64,000 nucleotides of DNA from an uncultured Eubacteriales bacterium (GTDB lineage: Bacteria > Bacillota > Clostridia > Peptostreptococcales > Anaerovoracaceae): the NCBI GenBank assembly GCA_900545135.1, contig UQXL01000010.1, positions 1-64,000 on the forward strand, in the 5' to 3' direction. Below, piece after piece: positions 25,017 to 33,522 of the stretch; the stretch's first letter is position 1, and every line of letters starts with the position of its first letter. The notes below the pieces were generated by a model that saw only the letters and a program-made list of their open reading frames with translations, made no database searches and had not been told where the DNA came from. The position numbers and the translations under genes are program-made.

Positions 25017-26003
25017 CTAATCTCTGATTTGTTTCTCCAATTCTTCTTCCGTAAATACACGGCCCGACCTAGTCGTATTGAAGTTATCAGCGCCGAACTT
25101 GCCGGGCTTTTTAATATCCTTTGCCGGCATTTCTTCCGGCTTTATTCTTTCTTTCAGAACTTCCTCGCTGCGCTTTTCCTGCTCTTTTTCCGAAAAAATT
25201 CCTTTTTCCGCTGAAACTTCAACTTCTGCCGAAGTCCCCGCTGCTACTGAAGTCTCGTCTGCCGCTGAAATCTTATTGTTCGCTGAAATGTTATTGTTCG
25301 CTGAAATGTTATCGGCCGCTGAGGTCTCATCGGCTGGCGGCTTTTCAGCTTCGCCGGTTCCGGCAAAATGTTTTACCTCTTCTTTGAGACCGTTTTCGCC
25401 TCTGTATCCGGCGTATCTTATTCTCAGTTCAGCGCTCTGTATCTTTATCTCAACTTCCTGCAGATCCTTTGAGGAAACCTTGGCAATTTCTTCTATGAGT
25501 TCTTCAGGGAAGATTACGTTTTTCTTGCACTCCTTCGGCAGAACCGGTTTTTCGGCTTCTGCATCAGGCTCTTCATGCTCTCCGTATGCCTTCGGCTCGC
25601 TCTTTCCGTCAGTACAAGCCGCCTCGCAGCATGCTTCCGGCTTTACCGTTATCTCCGGCTGGCCGGCCTCATCTGAATTGCCCGTTGTCTCCGGCTGGTC
25701 TGGCTCTCTCGGCTGAACCGAAGCCATGTCTTCTGCGGCTGTTTCAGCGGCTGCGGTTTCTTCTGGCTCTTTATCGGTCTTGTCCTCAGCCTTGGATTCT
25801 TTGGCTGCGAGAAGCTGCTTTATATATAATTCTTCGTCGAAGTCCAAATCTTCGTCCGGCTTTCCGTCCTTTCTGGCAATCTTTATCACCGCGATAAGGA
25901 TTATAAGAATGACAAGAACTGCCCCTCCAATCATCACCGCTTCAGATTGTTCGCGGCAGAAATCCACTGCTTTATCATATAATTGCCTGAGGTTTTCAAG
26001 CAT
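25017..26003 (-). CDS. Hypothetical single-helix protein with repetitive acidic cytosolic region
   Basis: A 328-residue protein I do not recognise. The start is at 26003 (GGAGAA 9 bases upstream) rather than an in-frame ATG at 26063. One membrane helix is near the N-terminus (MIGGAVLVILIILIAVIKIA), followed by a long Glu/Ala/Lys-rich tail. Within it, about 180-230 looks folded (FPEELIEEIAKVSSKDLQEV ... LRIRYAGYRG). A further stretch has tandem near-repeats (NISANN, KISAAD, ETSVAAG). It is first in the operon with the zinc-ribbon and UPF0182 proteins, whose low-complexity style it shares. Confidence 0.7.
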   Translation of the reverse strand: MLENLRQLYDKAVDFCREQSEAVMIGGAVLVILIILIAVIKIARKDGKPDEDLDFDEELYIKQLLAAKESKAEDKTDKEPEETAAAETAAEDMASVQPREPDQPETTGNSDEAGQPEITVKPEACCEAACTDGKSEPKAYGEHEEPDAEAEKPVLPKECKKNVIFPEELIEEIAKVSSKDLQEVEIKIQSAELRIRYAGYRGENGLKEEVKHFAGTGEAEKPPADETSAADNISANNNISANNKISAADETSVAAGTSAEVEVSAEKGIFSEKEQEKRSEEVLKERIKPEEMPAKDIKKPGKFGADNFNTTRSGRVFTEEELEKQIRD

Positions 26004-26148
26004 AATAAATTTTCTCCATTCTATAGTTCTTTTTATTATATAACAAATGAACTCTAAATGCAAAGGAAAATGCGTCTAATCGCAACGAATTCGCGACGAA
26101 GACAACTGCTTTCGGCAGGTTCTTCAAGTCTTAATATCTCGCCGACAT

Positions 26149-27534
26149 TTACTTTAATATATCCCCATAGGTAATGAGCGTTACATTTCCCATCTCCTCC
26201 GCTCTATCGATACAGCCTTTAGTAAAACCGGTTTTTGCAAAGAGATAAAAATGCGTTTTCTTGTAATTGAACAACTTGCTTCGCTCTGCAAGTTTTTCAA
26301 GCAAGCCAATATCAATCTTTTCGTTTGTCCATTTACACTCTGCGAACAAAGCAGAGTCCTTATCCGCTCCCATAATGTCGATTTCTTCCTGCAGCTTCGT
26401 CTTGGGATTGGTTCCCCACCAACGGCCGATATCGTTGAAGTTCACCGCGCACCTGCCTTCAATCAGCAATTTCCAAAGATATTGTTTGCAAATATCTTCA
26501 AACACACTGCCCATATAAGAGGGAAGTTCAGGTGAAATACGGCTGTATGCCAAATCAATAGCTCCGCGGGAAATTATAGAAGTATTCTCCGGCACAAAGC
26601 GATACCAAAAACGGAACATATTATCCTCAATAGAATAAATTGTTTTTCGGGTGTTTTTTTCACCGTAAGGCGATTCTTTTTTTATGATTCCAAGTGCAAT
26701 CAAGTTTTTAATATAGGTGGCGCATACACTTGTCTCCTCAGCGATCTTATTAGAAACTTCATGCATTTTAGACGAGCCGGTTGCTATTGCCGTGATAACC
26801 GCATTATAAATCGCAGGCTCGCGCACCTCTTGTTTTAGGAGATTGTTCGGTTCTTCAAATATTGAAGATGTCGGATTCAAGTACGTATTTTTAATATTTT
26901 CTTCAATAGAAAGCCTATCGTCAAGCTGCATAAGATATTGAGGCGTTCCTCCAGCAATGCCGTAAGCCAAGGCTTTATCTTCATCCGAAAAATTTTTGAA
27001 ATAACGACAGGCTTCTGAAAACTCAAAGGGTCTAACCTTGAGCTGCGCTGTTCTTCTGCCATAGAGAGGCGCTTTGTAAGCAAGAACGTGGTCTTCCATA
27101 TATGACATAGAAGATCCGCATAGAATCAAAAACAGTTTTGATGTATCCTTATTTTTATCAATCAGGAGCTGAAGCGTGGACGCAAGGCTCTTGGACGCAC
27201 GGGCAACATAAGGATATTCGTCGATTACAAGCACAATTCTCTTGGCTTTCGCAAGTTTAAAAACGTATTCAAGCGCCATTTGAAAGTCATTAAAGGAAGC
27301 TCCTGCCGCAATGCCCGCGTTATATTCCATAATACATCTGGAAAGGTTATCAAGGTTTTGCTTCGCATTTGTCTCAACACCGGTAAAAAATATGGTGTCT
27401 TTATCCTTCGCAAATTCGTTGATAAGGGCAGTTTTACCAACACGGCGTCGTCCGTAAATAACGGCAAATTCAAATTTATCGGAATGGTATAGCCTGTTTA
27501 ATGTATCAAGTTCGTTTTCTCTTCCTATAAACAT
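26149..27534 (-). CDS. AAA ATPase with C-terminal DUF234/PD-(D/E)XK-like domain
   Basis: A 461-residue protein of the archaeal-type ATPase family. The N-terminal STAND-like ATPase has Walker A YGRRRVGKTALI and Walker B IVLVIDEYPYV with arginine sites near KAPLYGRRTAQ. A winged-helix segment follows (about 240-300). The C-terminal DUF234 region includes EEIDIMG ... FAECKW, an E-x-D ... ExK pattern of restriction-like nucleases. The start at 27534 (MFIGRENELDTL) is preferred because AGAGGT lies 6 bases upstream. Such genes are scattered by horizontal transfer and their role is unknown; the AT-rich flanks here fit acquisition. No partner gene is seen. Confidence 0.88.
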   Translation of the reverse strand: MFIGRENELDTLNRLYHSDKFEFAVIYGRRRVGKTALINEFAKDKDTIFFTGVETNAKQNLDNLSRCIMEYNAGIAAGASFNDFQMALEYVFKLAKAKRIVLVIDEYPYVARASKSLASTLQLLIDKNKDTSKLFLILCGSSMSYMEDHVLAYKAPLYGRRTAQLKVRPFEFSEACRYFKNFSDEDKALAYGIAGGTPQYLMQLDDRLSIEENIKNTYLNPTSSIFEEPNNLLKQEVREPAIYNAVITAIATGSSKMHEVSNKIAEETSVCATYIKNLIALGIIKKESPYGEKNTRKTIYSIEDNMFRFWYRFVPENTSIISRGAIDLAYSRISPELPSYMGSVFEDICKQYLWKLLIEGRCAVNFNDIGRWWGTNPKTKLQEEIDIMGADKDSALFAECKWTNEKIDIGLLEKLAERSKLFNYKKTHFYLFAKTGFTKGCIDRAEEMGNVTLITYGDILK

Positions 27535-27564
27535 AGGTGTACCTCTCTGCAAGAATTTCGTTGT

Positions 27565-27639
27565 TTACGATTTACTTAATTATACTCCACAAAAATAAAA
27601 TGGTCAACTTTTTCGAAATTTACTTGATTACGATTTACT
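27565..27639. repeat. 12-bp direct repeat upstream of the AAA ATPase gene
   Basis: TTACGATTTACT occurs at 27565-27576 and 27628-27639, 63 bases apart, in the AT-rich leader of the ATPase gene. A related TTTACTTGAT lies between. They could be regulator sites or traces of insertion. Confidence 0.4.
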
Positions 27640-27706
27640 AAATTTAAAATTATGATTATTTATAACAAAAAACAAGCTTTCTGCCGCCGACAGCAAGCAA
27701 AATCCC

Positions 27707-27994
27707 CTATCTGGAAACGTCTATTCTCCTGCCTGATATACTTGCTCTTGGCCCTGTGGCCGCTCCTATTGACGTAAAAATCACAGTGGGCAGCAGCCAA
27801 CCGAGCCCGGTTTGCGAAAAGGGAAGCAAATTGCTCACAGCGTCCGCTCCCAAAGCTTGGCATACCTGCAAAAACAAAGCGGTCAAAAAAGCTCCAAAAG
27901 CAGCGAATCTGCAGTTTCTGGAAGTTCTTACAAAATCAGGAGCAAGGCCAAACACAGCAAGGACTATCAGCACAGGACAGATCACGCTGACCAC
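27707..27994 (-). pseudogene. Possible 3' remnant of a BrnQ-type branched-chain amino acid transporter
   Basis: On the minus strand, 95 codons (reading from a GTG, with about 20 further open codons upstream) encode hydrophobic segments VICPVLIVLAVFGLAP, RFAAFGAFLTALFLQV and TGLGWLLPTVIFTSIGAATG. The order of a polytopic segment, a GLGWLLP motif and a terminal helix resembles the C-terminus of LIVCS/BrnQ carriers. There is no ribosome site and no 5' part. The stretch 27640-28070 otherwise carries no gene. I regard it as a decayed fragment; the BrnQ label is tentative. Confidence 0.35.
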
Positions 27995-28070
27995 AGGAGA
28001 AGCCAGAGAAGATGAGTTCTCTTTATTAAAGAGAAGTATTTCATACGAAATATTTCAGGAGGAATACAAA

Positions 28071-28943
28071 ATGACCTTTGATATAATAATCAAAAACGGA
28101 GTTATATGCGACGGTACAGGAGCTCCCTCATATACGGCAGATATAGGAATCACTGGCAGCACCATTTCATATATCGGCGTTCTCCGCGGCAGCGAAGCCG
28201 GCCAGATCATTGACGTGGCCGACAAAACCATAACGCCTGGGTTTATTGACCCTCACACCCATGTGGACATGTCGCTGTTCATCGCTCCGCAGATGGAGCC
28301 TTACCTCAAGCAGGGAGTTACTACGGTGGTTACCGGAAACTGCGGCCACGGCAGCTCTCCTTCCGGCAAGGAAATATTTTACGGCATGATCCTCGATTCA
28401 GATTATCTCGACGATATAGGGGCGGATGAAATGGGACTCGACCAGCTGGACGCTTTCATGAATATTTTCATCGAGGATCCTTTCATGGCAGGCGACATGG
28501 TAGCCCCGTCTTTCAGCCGCGCCGTTGAAATTCTGATGAATCACGAGGGTGCCATGCCCTGCTCCGACGGATGTAGTTATCCAAAAGAGCTAAATCAGAC
28601 AGGAAATGACGAAATACCTGTTTATCTCAATTCGCCCAACATCAGCTATATTCCACGCTTCCTCACCCATTATTGCCTTGATAACTTCGAGGAAGCAGTT
28701 CACCGCGCCAGCGGCTTGGTGGCAGATAGATTCAACATCAAAAATAGAGGTAAAATAAAAACAGGTAACTTTGCTGACATAACGATTTTGGACAGAAAGG
28801 CTCTGCACAGCTTTGACGAAGAAGATAACCCTCTGCAGGATCCGCTGGGCACAGAATTGGTGCTCGTCAATGGGCAGATTGCCGTAAAAGACGGTGTTCT
28901 TACCGGTCGGTTCGCAGGTGAAATGCTGAGAAAAAGCAGGTAA
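28071..28943 (+). pseudogene. Internally deleted D-aminoacylase/N-acyl-D-amino-acid deacylase
   Basis: 291 codons in one frame, starting at ATG 28071 with AGGAGG 8 bases upstream. The N-terminal 100 residues match amidohydrolases of the D-aminoacylase family: IIKNGVICDGTGAPSYTADI, ITPGFIDPHTHVD (metal ligands) and TTVVTGNCGHGS. The C-terminal part (HEGAMPCSDG ... GRIKTGNFADITILD-like) also matches. Family members run to about 480-530 residues; the middle, with the remaining metal histidines, is missing, so about 200 residues were lost in frame. Near the 3' end a 16-bp direct repeat (28920-28935 and 28965-28980) duplicates the terminal codons. It is probably inactive. Confidence 0.7.
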
Positions 28944-29009
28944 AATTCTGCTCCTTTCCCCGGCGAAATGCTGAGAAAAATATAAATTAACCAAGAAAGA
29001 AGGGATACT

Positions 29010-30467
29010 TTGAAGACGAAAAACACGTGGGAGTTATATTCTCCGGAGGATTTGGAAAGCTGCGATAAATATTGCAGAGATTACATGACTTTTTTGAGCT
29101 GCTGCAAGACGGAACGCGAATGTATCCGTTTCATTGAGAAAGAGCTTGTCTCCAACGGATACCGTTCTTTGGACGACGTCATAGAAGAGGAAGGAGTCCT
29201 AAAGCCAGGCGACAAAATCTACCACATACAGATGGGCAAGAGCATGGCTGTTTTCAACATCGGACGCGAACCACTGGAAAATGGAATGAACATCCTTGGA
29301 GCCCATATAGATTCACCGAGAATCGACCTCAAGCAAAATCCCCTCTTTGAAGACGGCGGATTTGCGCTCCTCGACACCCACTATTACGGCGGCATAAAGA
29401 AATATCAATGGGTCACCATTCCCCTTTCGCTGCACGGCATAGTCGTAAAGAAAGACGGAAGTTCCATCAATTTATCCATAGGCGAAGATGAAAACGACCC
29501 GGTATTTTTCATATCGGACCTTTTGATTCACCTGGCAGAGGAGCAGATGGAGAAGAAAGCCAAAGATATAATCGAAGGCGAGCTCTTAGATATAATAGCC
29601 GGCAACAAGCCTATAAAGCTCGATAACACCATCTCAGAGTCCGGCGGCTCCGGAAGCAAAGGCCTGAAAGATACCGCTTCTGAAAAGGAAAAGTCTGGAG
29701 ATGATGACAAAACACCTGTAAAAGCTCAAATCTTGAAAATTCTCAAGGATAACTACGGCATAGAAGAAGAGGATTTCCTATCCGCAGAGATCGAGATCGT
29801 CCCCGCAGGCCCTGCCAGAGAAGCCGGACTCGACCGAAGCATGATCTTAGGCTACGGTCAGGACGACAGAGTATGCGCCTATTCATCATACAAAGCTCTC
29901 CTTGAAGCAGGAGACCTTAATCGCACGACTTGCTGCATCCTGACGGACAAGGAAGAAATAGGCAGCGTCGGCGCTACGGGAGCGCAATCCAGGTTTTTTG
30001 AAAACACGGTGGCCGAAGTCATGCTGCTTATGGGTTGTTACAGCGATATAACTTTGCGCAGATGCCTTGCGCGAAGCAGAATGCTGTCCTCAGACGTAAA
30101 CAGCGCTTTCGACCCTTCGTATGCTTCATCTTATGAAAGCCGCAACGCGTCTTATCTCGGCAAAGGTCTTGTCATCAGCAAATTTTCAGGCTCCGGCGGA
30201 AAGTTCGAGGGTAATGACGCTAACCCTGAGTTTTTAGCAGATCTCCGCCGTATATTTGACGAGAACCATATCAATTTTCAAGCCGCGGAAATCGGCAAAG
30301 TAGATCTGGGCGGCGGCGGCACCATCGCCTACATACTCGCCCAATACGGCATGGAGGTCGTCGACTGCGGCATCGCTCTTTTGAATATGCACGCCCCTTG
30401 GGAAGCCGCCAGCAAAGCTGACGTGTATGAGCTCAAACGCGGTTATACGGCGTTTATAAACAATTAG
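29010..30467 (+). CDS. M18 family aminopeptidase
   Basis: A 485-residue cytosolic zinc aminopeptidase of family M18 (aspartyl aminopeptidase type, ApeA). Visible motifs: ILGAHIDSPRIDLK, GYGQDDRVCAYSSY, TDKEEIGSVGATGAQS and the C-terminal NMHAPWEAASKAD. A charged linker (SGGSGSKGLKDTASEKEKSG) at about 210-240 lies between the core halves. The start is TTG at 29010 with AAGGGA upstream. It follows the decayed D-aminoacylase gene by 66 bases, and ends at a strong terminator. Likely role: peptide breakdown in an amino-acid fermenter. Confidence 0.92.
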   Translation: MKTKNTWELYSPEDLESCDKYCRDYMTFLSCCKTERECIRFIEKELVSNGYRSLDDVIEEEGVLKPGDKIYHIQMGKSMAVFNIGREPLENGMNILGAHIDSPRIDLKQNPLFEDGGFALLDTHYYGGIKKYQWVTIPLSLHGIVVKKDGSSINLSIGEDENDPVFFISDLLIHLAEEQMEKKAKDIIEGELLDIIAGNKPIKLDNTISESGGSGSKGLKDTASEKEKSGDDDKTPVKAQILKILKDNYGIEEEDFLSAEIEIVPAGPAREAGLDRSMILGYGQDDRVCAYSSYKALLEAGDLNRTTCCILTDKEEIGSVGATGAQSRFFENTVAEVMLLMGCYSDITLRRCLARSRMLSSDVNSAFDPSYASSYESRNASYLGKGLVISKFSGSGGKFEGNDANPEFLADLRRIFDENHINFQAAEIGKVDLGGGGTIAYILAQYGMEVVDCGIALLNMHAPWEAASKADVYELKRGYTAFINN

Positions 30468-30492
30468 TTCTTGCTGTGTAATGAATGTACGC

Positions 30493-30527
30493 AACAGCCG
30501 TTTCTTTGTAATTAACGGCTGTTTTTT
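30493..30527 (+). terminator. Rho-independent terminator after aminopeptidase
   Basis: AACAGCCGTT (30493-30502), 11-base loop, AACGGCTGTT (30514-30523), then six T in total. Confidence 0.9.
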
Positions 30528-30537
30528 AATGCCTGCG

Positions 30538-30566
30538 TTGAATTAAACAGCAAAGTATCGTATAGT
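30538..30566 (+). promoter_or_regulatory. Sigma-A promoter of CYTH gene
   Basis: TTGAAT (30538-30543), 17 bases, TATAGT (30561-30566). It lies 28 bases before the CYTH start codon. Confidence 0.6.
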
Positions 30567-30594
30567 ATAAATATAAATCAAAGGGAGGAAAATC

Positions 30595-31179
30595 ATGCTG
30601 GAAGTTGAAATCAAGGCTTTCATAGGAAGCCAGTGCAAAACGTCTGTAGAAAAATCTGCCATGCAAAAAGGCTTTGTCAAAGGCGACGCGCTTGAGGAAA
30701 CAGACCTGTATTTTAACGGCAACGACCGTAATTTTATGGAAACAGACGAGGCTCTGCGCCTGAGAATATGCCGCAATTTGACCACAAACACTTCAAAGAC
30801 CCATATCACCTACAAAGGCCCAAAGCTGGACGATCGTTCCAGTACAAGGAAAGAATATGAAACAGCAGTCGAAGATTTCAGCGTCATGGAGTCTCTGCTT
30901 ATTTCCCTTGGATATTCAAAAGCTTTTACAGTCGTAAAAAACAGACAGATATGGACTTTAATCCATGCCGGTGATATTCCTCCTATAACTTTGTGCGTCG
31001 ATTCCGTCGCCGGACTCGGGGAATACGTTGAATTTGAAACCCTTGCGGATTCCGAAGAAGAAATGCAGCCGGCCGCAGACAGGCTCCTCGATATGCTTGC
31101 CGCTTTTGGAATTCCGAGAGAAAATCTGACTAGAAAATCTTATCTTGAGCTCCTGTTTCTATCAAATCGCAACAAATAA
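30595..31179 (+). CDS. CYTH-domain protein, class IV adenylate cyclase-like
   Basis: A 194-residue single-domain CYTH protein (triphosphate tunnel metalloenzyme). The EVEIK signature opens the protein, followed by ETDLYF, EALRLR, THITYKGP, RKEYETAV, VDSVAGLGEYVEFE and SYLELL, all of which line the tunnel of CyaB-like enzymes. These hydrolyse or cyclise organic triphosphates (thiamine triphosphate, ATP or inorganic triphosphate) with Mg or Mn; the class IV cyclase label is by family, and the activity in Firmicutes is unclear. GGGAGG precedes the start. It is monocistronic and followed by the promoter of the c-di-AMP receptor. Confidence 0.88.
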   Translation: MLEVEIKAFIGSQCKTSVEKSAMQKGFVKGDALEETDLYFNGNDRNFMETDEALRLRICRNLTTNTSKTHITYKGPKLDDRSSTRKEYETAVEDFSVMESLLISLGYSKAFTVVKNRQIWTLIHAGDIPPITLCVDSVAGLGEYVEFETLADSEEEMQPAADRLLDMLAAFGIPRENLTRKSYLELLFLSNRNK

Positions 31180-31182
31180 ATG

Positions 31183-31211
31183 TTGAGAATTCAACAGCTA
31201 TATAGTATAAT
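31183..31211 (+). promoter_or_regulatory. Sigma-A promoter of c-di-AMP receptor gene
   Basis: TTGAGA (31183-31188), 17 bases, TATAAT (31206-31211), about 100 bases before the start codon, leaving a leader of about 97 nucleotides with a GC-rich patch. Confidence 0.7.
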
Positions 31212-31314
31212 ATTTAAAATAGAACTTTGGTTTCCGCCGCGCGCGGCCGCCTTAATTGGATCAAAACTTCAATGTATTGCGATAAATTGACGAAAGTCAT
31301 GGAGGTGTATTTAT

Positions 31315-31668
31315 ATGGATAATAACACAAAGAAAAAACTTGTCTTTGCGATTTTGCAGGGCGACGACTATGAACAGGTCGTAAGAGAACTCAATAAAAA
31401 TGGTTTTTATGTAACTTTGCTTAATTCGGTAGGCGGATTTCTCAAAAAACGCAGCGTCACGATCATGATAGGTCTTGAAGAAGCGCGTCTTGAGGACCTG
31501 CTGGCCATCCTTAAAGAAGAAGCCGGCGAAAGAATAGAGACAGTATATCAGACTCCGGCCGTGACCGGCGGTCCGATGATGGGCATTCCTCCTACAATCC
31601 CTATGGATGTAAACTGCGGAGGCGTGACCATCTTCGTATTGGATATGGATCAGATGGTCAGATTCTAA
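31315..31668 (+). CDS. Cyclic-di-AMP receptor (DarA/PstA family)
   Basis: A 117-residue PII-like protein. The N-terminus KLVFAILQGDDYEQVVRELN, the GGFLKKRSVT loop and the GGVTIFVLDMDQ C-terminus match the DarA/PstA family, which binds c-di-AMP in trimers and modulates an unknown target. Length is close to the family's usual 109-110. Its presence implies c-di-AMP signalling in the organism. GGAGGT precedes the start; the gene has its own promoter and terminator. Confidence 0.93.
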   Translation: MDNNTKKKLVFAILQGDDYEQVVRELNKNGFYVTLLNSVGGFLKKRSVTIMIGLEEARLEDLLAILKEEAGERIETVYQTPAVTGGPMMGIPPTIPMDVNCGGVTIFVLDMDQMVRF

Positions 31669-31681
31669 AAATCAGAAAAAA

Positions 31682-31713
31682 AGAGCTTCTCAAAAATGAG
31701 AAGCTCTTTTTTT
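31682..31713 (+). terminator. Rho-independent terminator after c-di-AMP receptor
   Basis: AGAGCTTCTC, AAAAAT loop, GAGAAGCTCT, then a run of T (31707-31713). A-run on the left also lets it serve the convergent regulator. Confidence 0.92.
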
Positions 31714-31765
31714 ATCATCACTCTATCGCCATATCATCGGGACTGCCTCCAAATGGGCTTGCCCG

Positions 31766-32146
31766 TTATTTTTCTTCTGTGATATTCTGCTGTACAAAAT
31801 TTTTTATTGCGGCAAAACTTTCTTCGCTGACAGCATGCTCCATGCGGCATGCATCCTCAGCGGCCACGTCAGGTGAAACGCCAAGACGTATAAGCCACTC
31901 CGTAAACAAAGTATGCCTTTCATAAGTCTTCTCTGCGATTTCCCGGCCCTTATCAGTCAGGGAAATCATCCCGCCGTCATCTATTGTAATATATCCGTTC
32001 TCCTTGAGGTTTTTCATCGCGATGCTGACGCTGGGCTTGGAAAATCCCATTTCATTGGCAATATCTATAGATCTTACAAATCCTTTGCGCTGACGCAGCA
32101 TCAACACCGTTTCAAGATAATTTTCAGCTGATTCCTGTATCTTCAT
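31766..32146 (-). CDS. MntR/DtxR-family metal-dependent repressor
   Basis: A 126-residue regulator. The N-terminal winged helix reads ENYLETVLMLRQRKGFVRSI and VDIANEMGFSKPSVSIAMKNL-like residues; the metal-binding dimerisation domain has ERHTLFTEWL and EDACRMEHAVSEE, whose His/Cys/Glu residues match the metal sites of MntR/DtxR (C-x2-E-H). There is no SH3-like third domain, as in MntR (Mn-responsive). It lies beside an orphan promoter with two GTTAG-N6-CTAAC operators, which probably are its targets. Confidence 0.87.
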   Translation of the reverse strand: MKIQESAENYLETVLMLRQRKGFVRSIDIANEMGFSKPSVSIAMKNLKENGYITIDDGGMISLTDKGREIAEKTYERHTLFTEWLIRLGVSPDVAAEDACRMEHAVSEESFAAIKNFVQQNITEEK

Positions 32147-32340
32147 ATTCTTCCACCAACCTGAAAAAGTTATTACTAGTATATCCCATTATTAGAAATA
32201 TACCACAAACAGAAATTTTTTTCAAGGCGCGCCGGAGTAGTTTTACCCCGCACGCTAAAGTAGTTTTATACTTGCCGCTTTATTTGATTCAAGCGCTTTC
32301 TTCTCCAAATAAAATAATTTTAAAATTTTTAAAATAGTGG

Positions 32341-32392
32341 TTGACATTTGAGTTAGTTCGTGCTAACTTATTTATAGTTAGATGAGACTAAC
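32341..32392 (+). promoter_or_regulatory. Orphan metalloregulated promoter with two GTTAG-N6-CTAAC operators
   Basis: TTGACA (32341-32346), 17 bases, TAACTT (32364-32369). Two inverted repeats of identical design, GTTAG-N6-CTAAC, lie at 32352-32367 and 32377-32392, 25 bases centre to centre. The first covers the spacer and -10, the second the presumed start. Both resemble DtxR/MntR operators. No recognisable gene follows: the only open frame (32382-32537, 51 codons) has no ribosome site. The rest of 32147-32655 shows only a terminator. Confidence 0.65.
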
Positions 32393-32533
32393 CCAAGGTT
32401 GCTTAAAACCAATTCTAAACACTAATCATACAATAAATAATAACAATGCAAACCCGGCAAAACTCCAGCAGAAAATTGTTTTCGCCTTCTGGAGATTGTC
32501 ATTAAAATTAGTAACTCATACTATGTACCATCC

Positions 32534-32574
32534 ATAACAAAACAGCCTCCCGGAACGGGAGGCTGTTTTGTTAT
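32534..32574. terminator. Bidirectional terminator with perfect 19-bp stem
   Basis: ATAACAAAACAGCCTCCCG (32534-32552), GAA loop, then its exact complement (32556-32574). It ends the purine nucleoside phosphorylase transcript on the minus strand and the short transcript from the orphan promoter on the plus strand. Confidence 0.92.
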
Positions 32575-32655
32575 ACGTCTTGCGGCAGTTTGACGCCGCC
32601 GCGTGTTTTTGTATTATCGTATTTTGTGTCATGCGTAATGCGGGTCCGGCGCTTT

Positions 32656-33471
32656 TTACCAGTTGGCGATAAGCTCCTTTACCCACTTGCATAAGTTTTC
32701 GCTGGCCATGTTCGCAGTCTTTAAAACTTCTTCATGGCTGTGCTTTACCTTTGAGATTCCTGTTGCCATATTGGTTATGCAGGAAATTCCCAGGACTTTC
32801 ATGCCCAGATAGTTGGCCGCTATGGTTTCCGGTACCGTGGACATGCCCACAGCGTCAGCGCCTAAAACAGCAAAGGCTCTTATCTCTGCGGCCGTTTCAA
32901 AGCAAGGTCCCGGATAGAAATTATATACTCCGTGCTTGCAGTCGATGCCCAGTTTTGAGGCTACCGTTTCGGCTTTTGCCATAAGTTCCTTGTTGAAAGC
33001 TTCTGTCATATCCGGGAAACGAGGTCCCAGGCGCTCGTCGTTGATTCCGATAAGCGAGTTGTTGGCGGAGAAATTGATGTAATCTGTAATGAGCATCAGG
33101 TCCCCCGGCTTAAAATCTTTGTTGATACCGCCGCAGGCATTGGTAACAATGAGATACTCAACGCCCAGCTGCTTCATGACATATATGGGATACGTCACCT
33201 CTTTCATGGCGAAGCCTTCATAATAGTGGAATCTGCCCTGCATGGCAGCTATCCTTTGGCTTCCGATATTTCCGAACACGAGATTCCCTGCGTGCCCCTC
33301 TACATGCGACTGCGGAAAATGGGGAATTTCCGAGTAGGGAATGACTTCCTTGTCTTCCATTACATCTACCAGCGCTCCGAGGCCGCTGCCCAATACAACG
33401 CCTATCTTAGGCGTCTCGGTTATCTTTCCTCTGATGAAGTCCGATGATTCGATGATATTTTCGTAAAACAT
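32656..33471 (-). CDS. punA: Purine-nucleoside phosphorylase (PNP-I trimeric type)
   Basis: A 271-residue purine nucleoside phosphorylase of the trimeric class (PunA/PupG). GVVLGSGLGALVD is the phosphate loop, GRFHYYEGF the substrate loop, EYLIVTNACGGIN the base-binding region, and GADAVGMSTVPETIAANYLG the ribose site. It cleaves inosine and guanosine to base and ribose-1-phosphate in salvage. AGGAG precedes the start. It follows the SPFH gene by 51 bases on the same strand, so read-through is possible. Confidence 0.95.
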   Translation of the reverse strand: MFYENIIESSDFIRGKITETPKIGVVLGSGLGALVDVMEDKEVIPYSEIPHFPQSHVEGHAGNLVFGNIGSQRIAAMQGRFHYYEGFAMKEVTYPIYVMKQLGVEYLIVTNACGGINKDFKPGDLMLITDYINFSANNSLIGINDERLGPRFPDMTEAFNKELMAKAETVASKLGIDCKHGVYNFYPGPCFETAAEIRAFAVLGADAVGMSTVPETIAANYLGMKVLGISCITNMATGISKVKHSHEEVLKTANMASENLCKWVKELIANW

Positions 33472-33522
33472 GCTGTTCTCCTGAAATTATTTTAGACTAT
33501 TTTATTGGACTATCTTATTAAA

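Noticed and set aside
27756..28070. Upstream extension of the D-aminoacylase frame
   Set aside because: The extra 105 residues are Lys/Ala-rich, antisense to hydrophobic codons, and the true ribosome site AGGAGG is before ATG 28071.
32382..32537. 51-codon frame after the metalloregulated promoter as a definite gene
   Set aside because: Lacks a ribosome site, ends inside the terminator stem and has no recognisable domain, so it is mentioned only as a possibility.
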